Assembly: GCA_001795115.1 (NCBI GenBank) | Contig: MGNI01000140.1 | Location: forward strand, 29,622-45,910 | Source of the DNA: Chloroflexi bacterium RBG_16_48_8 | Lineage (GTDB): Bacteria; Chloroflexota; Anaerolineae; Anaerolineales; E44-bin32 | Direction of reading: 5' to 3' | DNA length: 16,289 nt | Shown here: one piece after another, positions 1-5,888 of the stretch | How positions within the stretch are numbered: the stretch's first letter is position 1 | Layout of the letters: each line of letters starts with the position of its first letter | Made by a program: the position numbers and the translations under genes | Notes under the pieces: generated by a model | The model's database searches: none | Seen by the model: the letters and a program-made list of their open reading frames with translations, nothing else | What the model was told of the DNA's origin: nothing

Positions 1-2
1 GC

Positions 3-758
3 TATCTCATTCCCATACCAGTGCTCATGCCGAGGGTATTCTCCTATCTATCACATTGGATCTCCCCTGTCCCGAGTGAAATCGCCAGAGCACTCTTCGA
101 GGGTCTTCAAAACGAAGTCATCGTGAACGATCCCCTGGCAAAGACCCTCTTCCCTGATATTCATCCCATGGATTACAAAACAGCAGTAAAACGAGCATTG
201 GATGCACTCGAAGCCAAGCAAGTTGAGTCCACCTGGACCGACTCGCTTGCAGCGAGCTTGGGAGACCGCCCGATCGTCTATTTGGGAAATACGGAAGGAA
301 TGATCAGCGAAACAAGGCAACTCAAAGTACATACCCAACCAGAAGCTGTCTATCAGACCTTCACCAGCCTGGGTGGACAAAATGGTTGGCTTTTTACTAA
401 TGGGTTATGGCATCTGCGCGGGATCATGGATCGGGCTATGGGTGGAGTAGGTCTGCGCCGGGGACGTAGACATCCCACGGATATCCGCATTGGTGATCCG
501 CTCGATTTTTACCGCGTGGAAGCTCTTGAGCTAAATAAGATGATGCGATTGCGAGCAGAGATGAAAGTTCCAGGGAAAGCCTGGATGGAATTCCGTGTCC
601 GCCCTCTAGAGGATGGTTCCTCACTACTCACACAAACTGCCTACTTCGCCCCAAAGGGATTGTTTGGGCACTTGTATTGGTACATCCTCTACCCTATCCA
701 CTCGATCGTCTTTTCCGGCCTTATTCGCGCTATCGGCGCGCGAGTTGAAAAAGCATGA
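3..758 (+). CDS. SDR/NmrA-like protein, C-terminal DUF2867 part (5' end outside window)
   Basis: This is the 3' part of a gene that begins before the window. The frame is already open at base 3, and residues before the internal GTG at 21 (YLIPIP) look like normal coding sequence. The product resembles the C-terminal half of YbjT-like proteins, where an N-terminal NAD(P)-binding Rossmann domain (missing here) is followed by DUF2867. Recognisable DUF2867 features are the GGQNGWLFTNGLWHLRG segment, GGVGLRRGRR, IGDPLDFYRVEALE, a lipid-binding-like strand region ending in LTQTAYFAPKG, and the terminal LYWYILYPIHSIVFSGL helix. In such proteins the Rossmann part probably binds NAD(P)H and the C-terminal part has a START-like fold. 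The substrate is unknown. It reads into a gene-poor stretch and no clear terminator follows the stop. Confidence 0.85.
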   Translation, partial: YLIPIPVLMPRVFSYLSHWISPVPSEIARALFEGLQNEVIVNDPLAKTLFPDIHPMDYKTAVKRALDALEAKQVESTWTDSLAASLGDRPIVYLGNTEGMISETRQLKVHTQPEAVYQTFTSLGGQNGWLFTNGLWHLRGIMDRAMGGVGLRRGRRHPTDIRIGDPLDFYRVEALELNKMMRLRAEMKVPGKAWMEFRVRPLEDGSSLLTQTAYFAPKGLFGHLYWYILYPIHSIVFSGLIRAIGARVEKA

Positions 759-1409
759 GATTCCTATCTTGGAGAGGATCACAAGGATCAGCGCACAACA
801 CAAGTTTATCCAAGCTCTCAAAGTCAGGCCAGAAATCGGGACCTCAAACAAGAATTTGGATACGAAGCCTCTGAGCCAACCCATGCTTATTCCTCTATCT
901 CGCTGAACATATTGGATTGCTCCGACATAGAACTTGGTCACATAAGGATCACCTTTATGGGCAGTTTAAAACCTGACAAGCCTTTCACACCTGGAAAACC
1001 AACTTTGCTACCATAAAACAATTCAAGACCATCCAGCGACTGAGGTTCCTTCATGTAGGCATCCTACCAAACTTAAAGTAAATCTGTTCGCACCCAACTT
1101 CTCAATACGAGAGATTTCCATGCCACATCCTGATCTTCTTGCCATGGTCTTTAAGTCAGCCAACTAGTTGGAATCGTAGGCTTTTTCCAATGATTCGAAA
1201 TGCGAGATAGTCACTTGACTTCAAAGAGAAGGACTTGGATTTCAACACAGCAGTCACTTATCACCAGATCCCACACATCCCAAATCATTTTTCATTGAGA
1301 CACCTCTTCTGTTAGTCAATAGTAAGGCCTTTCAAAGGGTTTGCAAGGTTCTCGAAAGTCAAAATCGTATCAATCGCGCATAGACTAATGGTTGTGAGGA
1401 GTGAATAAA
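759..1409. other. Gene-poor spacer, no recognisable gene
   Basis: About 650 bases without a convincing gene. Open frames here are short, lack good ribosome sites and match no family I know. The minus strand between about 1280 and 880 has several consecutive protein-like stretches in different frames (for example SLEKAYDSN, GMEISRIEKLGANRF and HKGDPYVTKFYVGAIQY), interrupted by stops. This could be a long-decayed gene, but random frames cannot be ruled out. A perfect 12-base palindrome, CCAACTAGTTGG, lies at 1160-1171. I found no convincing promoter pair for the receiver gene that follows. Confidence 0.4.
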
Positions 1410-1838
1410 ATGACATTAAGCATAGACACCCAAGTTGAAACCGCTTTTATGGAAACTGCAGAGGCAAAAGGATCCATTCTCGTTGTTGATGACGAACCGG
1501 CGATTTGTGTGGTGATGGGAATCATCCTGAAGCTTCACGGCTATGCAGTTTATCGTGCTCATAACGTCTCTCAAGCCTATACCTACTTGGAAGAAATTAA
1601 ACCCGATTTGATTGTTGCGGATATTATGATGCCAGGAGTTGATGGTCTTACCATGATCCGCCAAATCAAATCCAAACCAGAATTATCGGATATCCCTACT
1701 GTCGTCCTATCTGCCTTGGCTTCGGAACTTGATCGAGCAGCTGCACTCCAGGCTGGTGCAAACGCGTTCCTGGCAAAACCCTTCACCTCGAATGAACTTA
1801 AGGATGTCATTGAACCCCTGCTATCCAATTCTCATTGA
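1410..1838 (+). CDS. Single-domain CheY-like response regulator
   Basis: A stand-alone receiver of 142 residues with no output domain. The acidic pair D27-D28 (VVDDEP), phospho-acceptor D71 (ADIMMPGVDGL), S101 and K123 (AKPF) are all in place, so it should accept phosphate from a histidine kinase and act by protein contact rather than DNA binding. The ATG at 1410 is preferred because GAGGAG at 1396-1401 sits 8 bases upstream. An in-frame GTG at 1401 lies inside that ribosome site and would add three residues. A variable tail of about 20 residues precedes the domain. It is clearly related to the receiver at 2100-2525 (shared MMPGxDGLTxIRQI core), suggesting a tandem duplication. The nearest same-strand kinase is at 3411-4895. 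That pairing is inferred from proximity only. Confidence 0.92.
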   Translation: MTLSIDTQVETAFMETAEAKGSILVVDDEPAICVVMGIILKLHGYAVYRAHNVSQAYTYLEEIKPDLIVADIMMPGVDGLTMIRQIKSKPELSDIPTVVLSALASELDRAAALQAGANAFLAKPFTSNELKDVIEPLLSNSH

Positions 1839-1851
1839 TCGTGAACATGGA

Positions 1852-1893
1852 AAAACCAGTCTTGCCAGAATTGACTTGACTGGTTTTCTTTTA
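1852..1893 (+). terminator. Rho-independent terminator after first receiver
   Basis: A perfect 10-bp stem (AAAACCAGTC at 1852-1861, GACTGGTTTT at 1878-1887) with a 16-base loop, followed by CTTTTAG. It lies 13 bases past the receiver stop codon, so the two receiver genes are probably separate transcripts. Confidence 0.75.
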
Positions 1894-2099
1894 GATTAGA
1901 TCGATAACAGAAATTCTTTCCTTCTCTGAATCGCTATCCGAATTCGACAAAATGACGCCAATTCGCAATTTTCATGAAAATAGCCCTCCCAATAGACCCT
2001 TTTTACTATTGTTAGCGGACCGTAAGTGATGGATCCTCTAGATGCAAGCTCAAAGAAAGTGATCTTAACATACAATCAGTGTGGGAATGAGAGGGCCTT

Positions 2100-2525
2100 A
2101 TGCAGCACAGAATGAATAATCCATCCATGTTCGCGACTTCAAAAAGGTCGCATGAGAGATATATTCTGGTCGTGGATGATGAACCCTCCTTCTGCACCGT
2201 TCTCAGCGAAATACTCCGCTCCTTCGGATTCTTCGTTCGACAGGCTCATGATGCGAATCACGCCATTGAACTATTGAAGAATACCCCACCCGATTTGATC
2301 CTGACAGATGTGATGATGCCGGGAATGGACGGACTTACCTTCATCCGTCAGATTCGTTCAGATCCAGAAAGATCTTACATACCCACCATAGTAATAAGTG
2401 CCAAAGCTCAGGCCGAAGACATTAATGCCACAAAAGAGGCAGGGGCGGATGCTTGCTTAGTTAAACCCTTCTCAGCACGCGAACTACGTGATATCGTCCA
2501 TAAATTTATCAATACAACGCATTAA
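2100..2525 (+). CDS. Single-domain CheY-like response regulator (second copy)
   Basis: A 141-residue stand-alone receiver. The conserved residues are D26-D27 (VVDDEP), D70 (TDVMMPGMDGL), S100 and K122 (VKPF). No output domain follows: the protein ends about 15 residues after the last conserved lysine. GAGAGGG at 2089-2095 lies close (4 bases) to the chosen ATG. A second in-frame ATG at 2112 is too far from it. The domain core is close to that of the receiver at 1410-1838, but the N-terminal tails and linker residues differ, as expected for an older duplication. It probably signals by protein-protein contact. The partner kinase is not shown by the sequence. Confidence 0.92.
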   Translation: MQHRMNNPSMFATSKRSHERYILVVDDEPSFCTVLSEILRSFGFFVRQAHDANHAIELLKNTPPDLILTDVMMPGMDGLTFIRQIRSDPERSYIPTIVISAKAQAEDINATKEAGADACLVKPFSARELRDIVHKFINTTH

Positions 2526-2540
2526 CAGATTCCATCCTAT

Positions 2541-2590
2541 AAAGGTTTGAAGAGAGAACCTAGGTTTCTGTCATCCATGAAACCTTTTTA
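2541..2590 (+). terminator. Terminator with competing hairpins
   Basis: The main hairpin is AGGTTTC (2562-2568) with GAAACCT (2579-2585), a perfect 7-bp stem running into five Ts (2585-2589). Two further segments can compete: AGGTTT at 2543-2548 can pair with GAACCT at 2556-2561, and AAAGGTTT at 2541-2548 can pair with AAACCTTT at 2580-2587. The site ends the second receiver gene. Whether the alternative folds matter is unknown. Confidence 0.65.
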
Positions 2591-2731
2591 TTAGGGGGCA
2601 AGCGCTTATATACCGCCAAGGCAAATGTCCTTAACAGCTCTTGGATTTTGTACACAAGATGATTGAAAGAAGGGTTTCACCTAAAATTCAGAAGGGCTTG
2701 GACCCTTTAAAAATAGAACGATAGGTAATGT

Positions 2732-2899
2732 CTACTCATTCAATATAGAATCCCAAGGAGATAACTTACCTATCTGTTCAAGGATCTTATGCCGTTTCAC
2801 ACTATCCTGCGTGTGAGCCAATTTTTCCTTCAATTGCCTCAATTTCCAGACTCGACGTTGCCTCTTACGTAGATCTCGTTGTCGGCTTGTACGGGGCAT
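2732..2899 (-). CDS. Small very basic protein, 55 residues (possibly DUF6800-like)
   Basis: A short gene on the minus strand starting MPRTSRQRDLRKRQRRVW and ending WDSILNE. The N-terminal half is dominated by Arg and Lys. A predicted helix, KLRQLKEKLAHTQDS, follows, then an IGKLSPW tail. Although the frame is open much further upstream, this ATG is chosen because a perfect GGAGGTGA (complement of 2904-2911) lies 4 bases before it, and a consensus promoter sits just beyond. The charge pattern and size suggest binding to RNA, the ribosome or another nucleic acid. The layout recalls small DUF6800-type proteins, but I am not certain of that family. It lies between the second receiver and the orphan kinase, on the opposite strand, as its own transcription unit. 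Confidence 0.75.
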   Translation of the reverse strand: MPRTSRQRDLRKRQRRVWKLRQLKEKLAHTQDSVKRHKILEQIGKLSPWDSILNE

Positions 2900-2926
2900 G
2901 TATTCACCTCCATTACCCTTTTTCCA

Positions 2927-2955
2927 ACTATACTGGAAGCTTGAAGTCTTTTCAA
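2927..2955 (-). promoter_or_regulatory. Sigma-70-type promoter of the small basic protein gene
   Basis: Reading the minus strand, TTGAAA (2950-2955) and TATAGT (2927-2932) are separated by exactly 17 bases. Transcription would start near 2920, about 20 bases upstream of the start codon, leaving a short leader that contains the perfect Shine-Dalgarno. Confidence 0.7.
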
Positions 2956-2982
2956 GATTGAGTGGCAATCCCAAGTGAAGAA

Positions 2983-3002
2983 CCCCGCAACAAGCTGCGG
3001 GG
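2983..3002. repeat. GC-rich hairpin
   Basis: CCCCGCA (2983-2989) and TGCGGGG (2996-3002) form a perfect 7-bp stem around a 6-base loop. It lies upstream of the small basic protein's promoter. No T run follows directly on either strand, so a terminator role is doubtful. It may be part of the repeat cluster that follows. Confidence 0.6.
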
Positions 3003-3011
3003 CATCTTGTC

Positions 3012-3063
3012 GGATGTTTTTTATCCGCCGGATGTTTTTTTATCCGCCGGATGTTGCACATCC
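3012..3063. repeat. Short tandem repeat, 18-19 base unit
   Basis: Two nearly identical units of the form GGATG(T6 or T7)ATCCGCC occur at 3012-3029 and 3030-3048. A third, partial unit (GGATGTTGCACATCC) is at 3049-3063. Each unit has GGAT/ATCC ends that can pair around the T run, so the array can form a row of small hairpins. The two full units differ by one T, the kind of change expected from slippage. Confidence 0.8.
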
Positions 3064-3363
3064 ACAGAAAAAAGCCGTAATGGGGCTTGTTGTCCCCAAA
3101 CCCCCTCTTGCATTCATCCCGGGCTTGGCTACGCTCTGGAAGCAAGCGTTAGCTTGCGACGAGGTATCCTGGCTTTTGTGCATGAAAAATCCACGATCTG
3201 AATTGTGAACAAGTTTCAACTTCCTAACCACAGGAATAACTTGAAACCATGATGCATGGAAAGGGCGAAACATTCGAGTGACACAGAGTTCAGAGATATA
3301 TTCCATTCTATGGTGAAATATTCCCGATTGCAGAGGTGCGTAGCGGGTAATTTATATGCACTG
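3064..3363. other. Non-coding spacer with inverted repeats
   Basis: No convincing gene is seen here. Open frames in this stretch are short, Cys/Pro-rich and overlap one another without ribosome sites. Two structures stand out. GCAAGC (3142-3147) and GCTTGC (3152-3157) form a 6-bp stem with a 4-base loop. GTTTCAA (3213-3219) pairs with TTGAAAC (3241-3247), enclosing a second stem, TTCCT/AGGAA (3221-3225 and 3232-3236). The latter could be an operator or an RNA hairpin. Function is unknown. Confidence 0.5.
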
Positions 3364-3369
3364 TATAAT
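3364..3369 (+). promoter_or_regulatory. Candidate -10 element for the orphan histidine kinase
   Basis: A perfect TATAAT about 40 bases upstream of the kinase start. No good -35 hexamer is seen at the usual distance (TAGCGG with a 17-base spacer), so this is only a partial promoter call. Confidence 0.35.
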
Positions 3370-3410
3370 CCAGGGTAATTGCGTCAAGAACATTTATTGG
3401 AGTGATTGGT

Positions 3411-4895
3411 TTGACACAAGGAAATGGATTGTTTCCCCTAGAAATGCATGAGAGGCTCAATCAAATAGTGGATGATTTACGCATTCAGCTGGCTTCTTAT
3501 CGTGCAGAAGAACGAAGAAAAGGATTTGAGTTCCCACCTGACATCCTCAACACCGTCGACCAATTCTCACAAGTCCTTCAAGACTGGTATGAAATCCTCC
3601 ATGACTATGAAATCGAGAGGAAGAATCTAGAGGCTTTAGCTCAAATTGGTCAAGTTATTAATAGCTCGTTAGATCGGACAACGGTGCTCAATGAAGTTGT
3701 TGATACGATTATCCGCTTGATTGGGGCAGAACGTGCCTTTCTTATGCTTCGCAACTCCTTAGGAGAATTGGAAATTGTTACAGCACGCAATTGGGAGCGC
3801 GAATCTCTCCAGCCGCATGAATTTGAGCTCAGTCAATCCATCATCAGTCAAGTGATGCATGAGGGGCAAGCAGTGGTAACAACAAATGCTCAAACCGATC
3901 CTCGCTTCGGACATCAGGTAAGTGTGATCACCTACAGTCTCCGATCCATCCTTTGCGTTCCTTTGGCGGTAAAAGAGGCCCAGATCGGTGTTATTTACGC
4001 AGACAACCGGATCCGAGAGGGATTGTTTACAGAGAAAGACCGAATGCTGCTCTCCGCCTTCGCCAATCAGGCGGCTGTGGCGATTGAAAATGCAGAATTG
4101 TATGAAGAAGTTCGTCGTCACGCAAGAGAGTTGGAAGAACGGGTCGAGGAGAGAACAGTTGAATTAGCTGAGGCTAACCGCCACTTGCAGGCCTTAAGCA
4201 AGATGAAAGATGAGTTTGTTGCCAATGTTTCCCATGAATTAAGGACTCCCATCAGCAGCTTGAAGCTCTATGGCTCCCTATTAGAAAAACCTAGTGAAAA
4301 ACAAGGACAATACCTCCAAGCAGTGAAAAGGGAAGTGACCAGGCTGGAGCATATCATTGAGAGTCTCCTGCGTCTATCCTCTTTCGATCAAGATCAAATC
4401 GCAATAAATCTGTCTCCCATCGATCTAAACGAATTGGCAAGGCTACTTACACACGATCGTGCTGTCCTGGCTGAAAGTCGGAATCTCTCACTCTCTTTCG
4501 AAAGTTGCCCTGATCTCCCCAAAACCATCGCGGATCAAGAGTTGATCACTGAAGCTTTGAGCATATTGCTTACCAATGCATTGAATTACACCCCCTCAGG
4601 TGGGGAAATTTTTGTCAAGATTGATACACACACGCAGGATGATCAGGGTTGGCACAGAATCCACGTTACCGATTCAGGCCATGGAATTTCACAGCAGGAG
4701 GCCTCCCAATTGTTCCAAAGATTTTTCAGAGGGAAGGTTGGGCGGGAATCCGGTTTTTCAGGAACGGGATTAGGGTTAGCCATTGTAAAGGAGATTGTTA
4801 CCCGAAATGGAGGCAAGGTAGAAGCCCAAAATGAGGGTGTGGGAAAGAAGGGTGCTACCTTTTCTATTTGGTTGCCCGAATCTACGTCCGTCTAA
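3411..4895 (+). CDS. Soluble GAF-domain histidine kinase (HisKA type)
   Basis: A 494-residue sensor kinase without membrane segments, so probably cytoplasmic. An N-terminal helical stretch (about 1-75) leads into a GAF domain (about 80-225, ending AAVAIENAELYEEV), a coiled-coil linker (about 228-262), a HisKA domain with phospho-accepting H275 in SHELRTP, and a HATPase domain. The ATPase has an N box (LLTNALNYTPSGG), G1 (DSGHGIS), F box (FQRFFRG) and G2 (GTGLGLAIVKEIV). All catalytic motifs look intact. The TTG at 3411 is preferred because GGAG at 3399-3402 lies 8 bases upstream. A GTG at 3402 would overlap that site and add three residues. No receiver gene directly follows. The single-domain receivers upstream on the same strand are possible partners. 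The GAF ligand is unknown. Confidence 0.93.
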   Translation: MTQGNGLFPLEMHERLNQIVDDLRIQLASYRAEERRKGFEFPPDILNTVDQFSQVLQDWYEILHDYEIERKNLEALAQIGQVINSSLDRTTVLNEVVDTIIRLIGAERAFLMLRNSLGELEIVTARNWERESLQPHEFELSQSIISQVMHEGQAVVTTNAQTDPRFGHQVSVITYSLRSILCVPLAVKEAQIGVIYADNRIREGLFTEKDRMLLSAFANQAAVAIENAELYEEVRRHARELEERVEERTVELAEANRHLQALSKMKDEFVANVSHELRTPISSLKLYGSLLEKPSEKQGQYLQAVKREVTRLEHIIESLLRLSSFDQDQIAINLSPIDLNELARLLTHDRAVLAESRNLSLSFESCPDLPKTIADQELITEALSILLTNALNYTPSGGEIFVKIDTHTQDDQGWHRIHVTDSGHGISQQEASQLFQRFFRGKVGRESGFSGTGLGLAIVKEIVTRNGGKVEAQNEGVGKKGATFSIWLPESTSV

Positions 4896-5081
4896 GATCT
4901 TGACCTTGATGTCTTCTTTCCACTTCATCCCAAAATCCCCGTAAAGTCTTGTAACACCAACAAAGCTAAATCAAAACAAATCGCCTACTGCAGGGAATTA
5001 ATGTCTACGAGTGATTTTTGATGGTCACTGCTGCGATTAAAATCTTGACCACTTCGCTGGAGACAAGGGGGATGCAACCCA

Positions 5082-5276
5082 ATGTCTATTCGCCGAATAA
5101 TCGTATGGATCATATCCTCCATCTTTGGAATCATCTCTGCAAGCGTTACCCTACGGATCTTCAGCAAATCGACCTCTCATCTCCCCTTCATTAGCACCAT
5201 TTTGATCTTTCTAACTTTCAGCAGCCTGGCCTTTATTTGGCTTGATTTTTTCTTTAAGACAAAATACGTTGCATAG
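5082..5276 (+). CDS. Small two-helix membrane protein
   Basis: A 64-residue hydrophobic protein of no family I recognise. Two likely membrane helices are visible: about residues 5-26 (IIVWIISSIFGIISASVTLRIF) and about 33-56 (LPFISTILIFLTFSSLAFIW). A short polar turn (SKSTSH) joins them and a KTKYVA tail follows. AAGGGGG at 5065-5071 lies 10 bases before the ATG, slightly far but usable. A strong terminator follows the stop within 20 bases, which supports a real transcript. The charge pattern (Arg-Arg at the N-terminus, Lys at the C-terminus) fits both ends facing the cytoplasm. It lies between a plus-strand kinase and a converging minus-strand signalling pair, with no functional link apparent. 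Confidence 0.6.
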   Translation: MSIRRIIVWIISSIFGIISASVTLRIFSKSTSHLPFISTILIFLTFSSLAFIWLDFFFKTKYVA

Positions 5277-5294
5277 AAGACTGGATATCATCTA

Positions 5295-5319
5295 AAAATC
5301 CCCCGTCGATGGGGATTTT
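5295..5319. terminator. Bidirectional terminator between converging genes
   Basis: AAAATCCCC (5295-5303) and GGGGATTTT (5311-5319) form a perfect 9-bp stem with a 7-base loop. T runs exist on both strands (ATTTT on plus; five Ts opposite 5294-5298 on minus). It can end both the small membrane protein gene and the minus-strand receiver gene that converges on it. Confidence 0.8.
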
Positions 5320-5342
5320 GCTTCATATAGCCTTCCTGATCG

Positions 5343-5708
5343 TTATACCAAATTGGTGATATGCTGGATGAGTTCCTCAGTCTCGATATCTTTCAAGAGG
5401 TAGAATGCCGCACCGGCACGACTGGCAGCTTGTCTCTCCCAAAAGGAAGAATAAGAGGTCAGTACAACAACCCTGGGGGGTTTAGCCAGGGTTGAAAGCT
5501 GACGTAAAAGCTCAAGCCCCATCCCGTCACTGCGCTTCACCTCCAATAACACGATGTCTGGACAACTTTCTCGCACATCTCTAAGGGCTTCATCTGCGCT
5601 TCCAGTGTGACCGATGACCTGCAGGTCACCGGAATGCTCCAGACGATCAGCAAGCGCAATACAGACGGAGCGATGTTCATCGACGATGTATACTCGCGTT
5701 GAGCTCAC
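5343..5708 (-). CDS. Pseudo-receiver: response-regulator domain with Glu at the phospho-site, no output domain
   Basis: A 121-residue receiver related to the NarL/FixJ group. The acidic pair is D10-E11 (IVDEHRS), the switch Thr is T84 (VVLTSYSS) and the conserved Lys is K106 (LLKDI). The normal phospho-acceptor Asp is E56 (IVLLEVKRSDGMGL; codon GAG), so ordinary aspartyl phosphorylation is not expected. Glu at this place can mimic the active state in some regulators. NarL-type proteins carry a C-terminal HTH, but here the frame stops after the receiver and a terminator follows, so none is present. The GTG at 5708 is chosen because GGAG lies 6 bases upstream. The frame is open to a GTG at 5786 without a ribosome site, and those extra residues do not look like a receiver. 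The gene lies 180 bases after the HisKA_3 kinase on the same strand. Confidence 0.85.
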   Translation of the reverse strand: MSSTRVYIVDEHRSVCIALADRLEHSGDLQVIGHTGSADEALRDVRESCPDIVLLEVKRSDGMGLELLRQLSTLAKPPRVVVLTSYSSFWERQAASRAGAAFYLLKDIETEELIQHITNLV

Positions 5709-5888
5709 AAACAGCTCCAAAATATTCGGGTAAGCCCAGTATAGGTCGCAAGAGAAAAGCTCTCTAGTGATCTCTTTCCCGAACACGTGAGAAGCCTGTC
5801 ATGCGATTAGAAGGTGAAACAAAACGCCTTCCAATGACACTCTTCAATGAAAGGCTTATCCTGATACGTGGAGGGTCCAAACAGGTAT

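Noticed and set aside
759..1290. Possible minus-strand pseudogene in the spacer after the DUF2867 gene
   Set aside because: Protein-like pieces occur in different frames, but none matches a family I know, and open stretches of this length are expected by chance.
3012..3063. CRISPR array
   Set aside because: The units are directly adjacent, with no unique spacers between them, and there are no cas genes nearby.
2900..3145. N-terminal extension of the small basic protein (open frame up to 3145)
   Set aside because: The extension crosses the promoter, the GC hairpin and the tandem repeat, is Cys/Pro-rich and lacks a ribosome site. The ATG at 2899 has a perfect SD.
5709..5786. N-terminal extension of the pseudo-receiver
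   Set aside because: The start codon at 5786 has no ribosome site and the added residues do not resemble receiver sequence.
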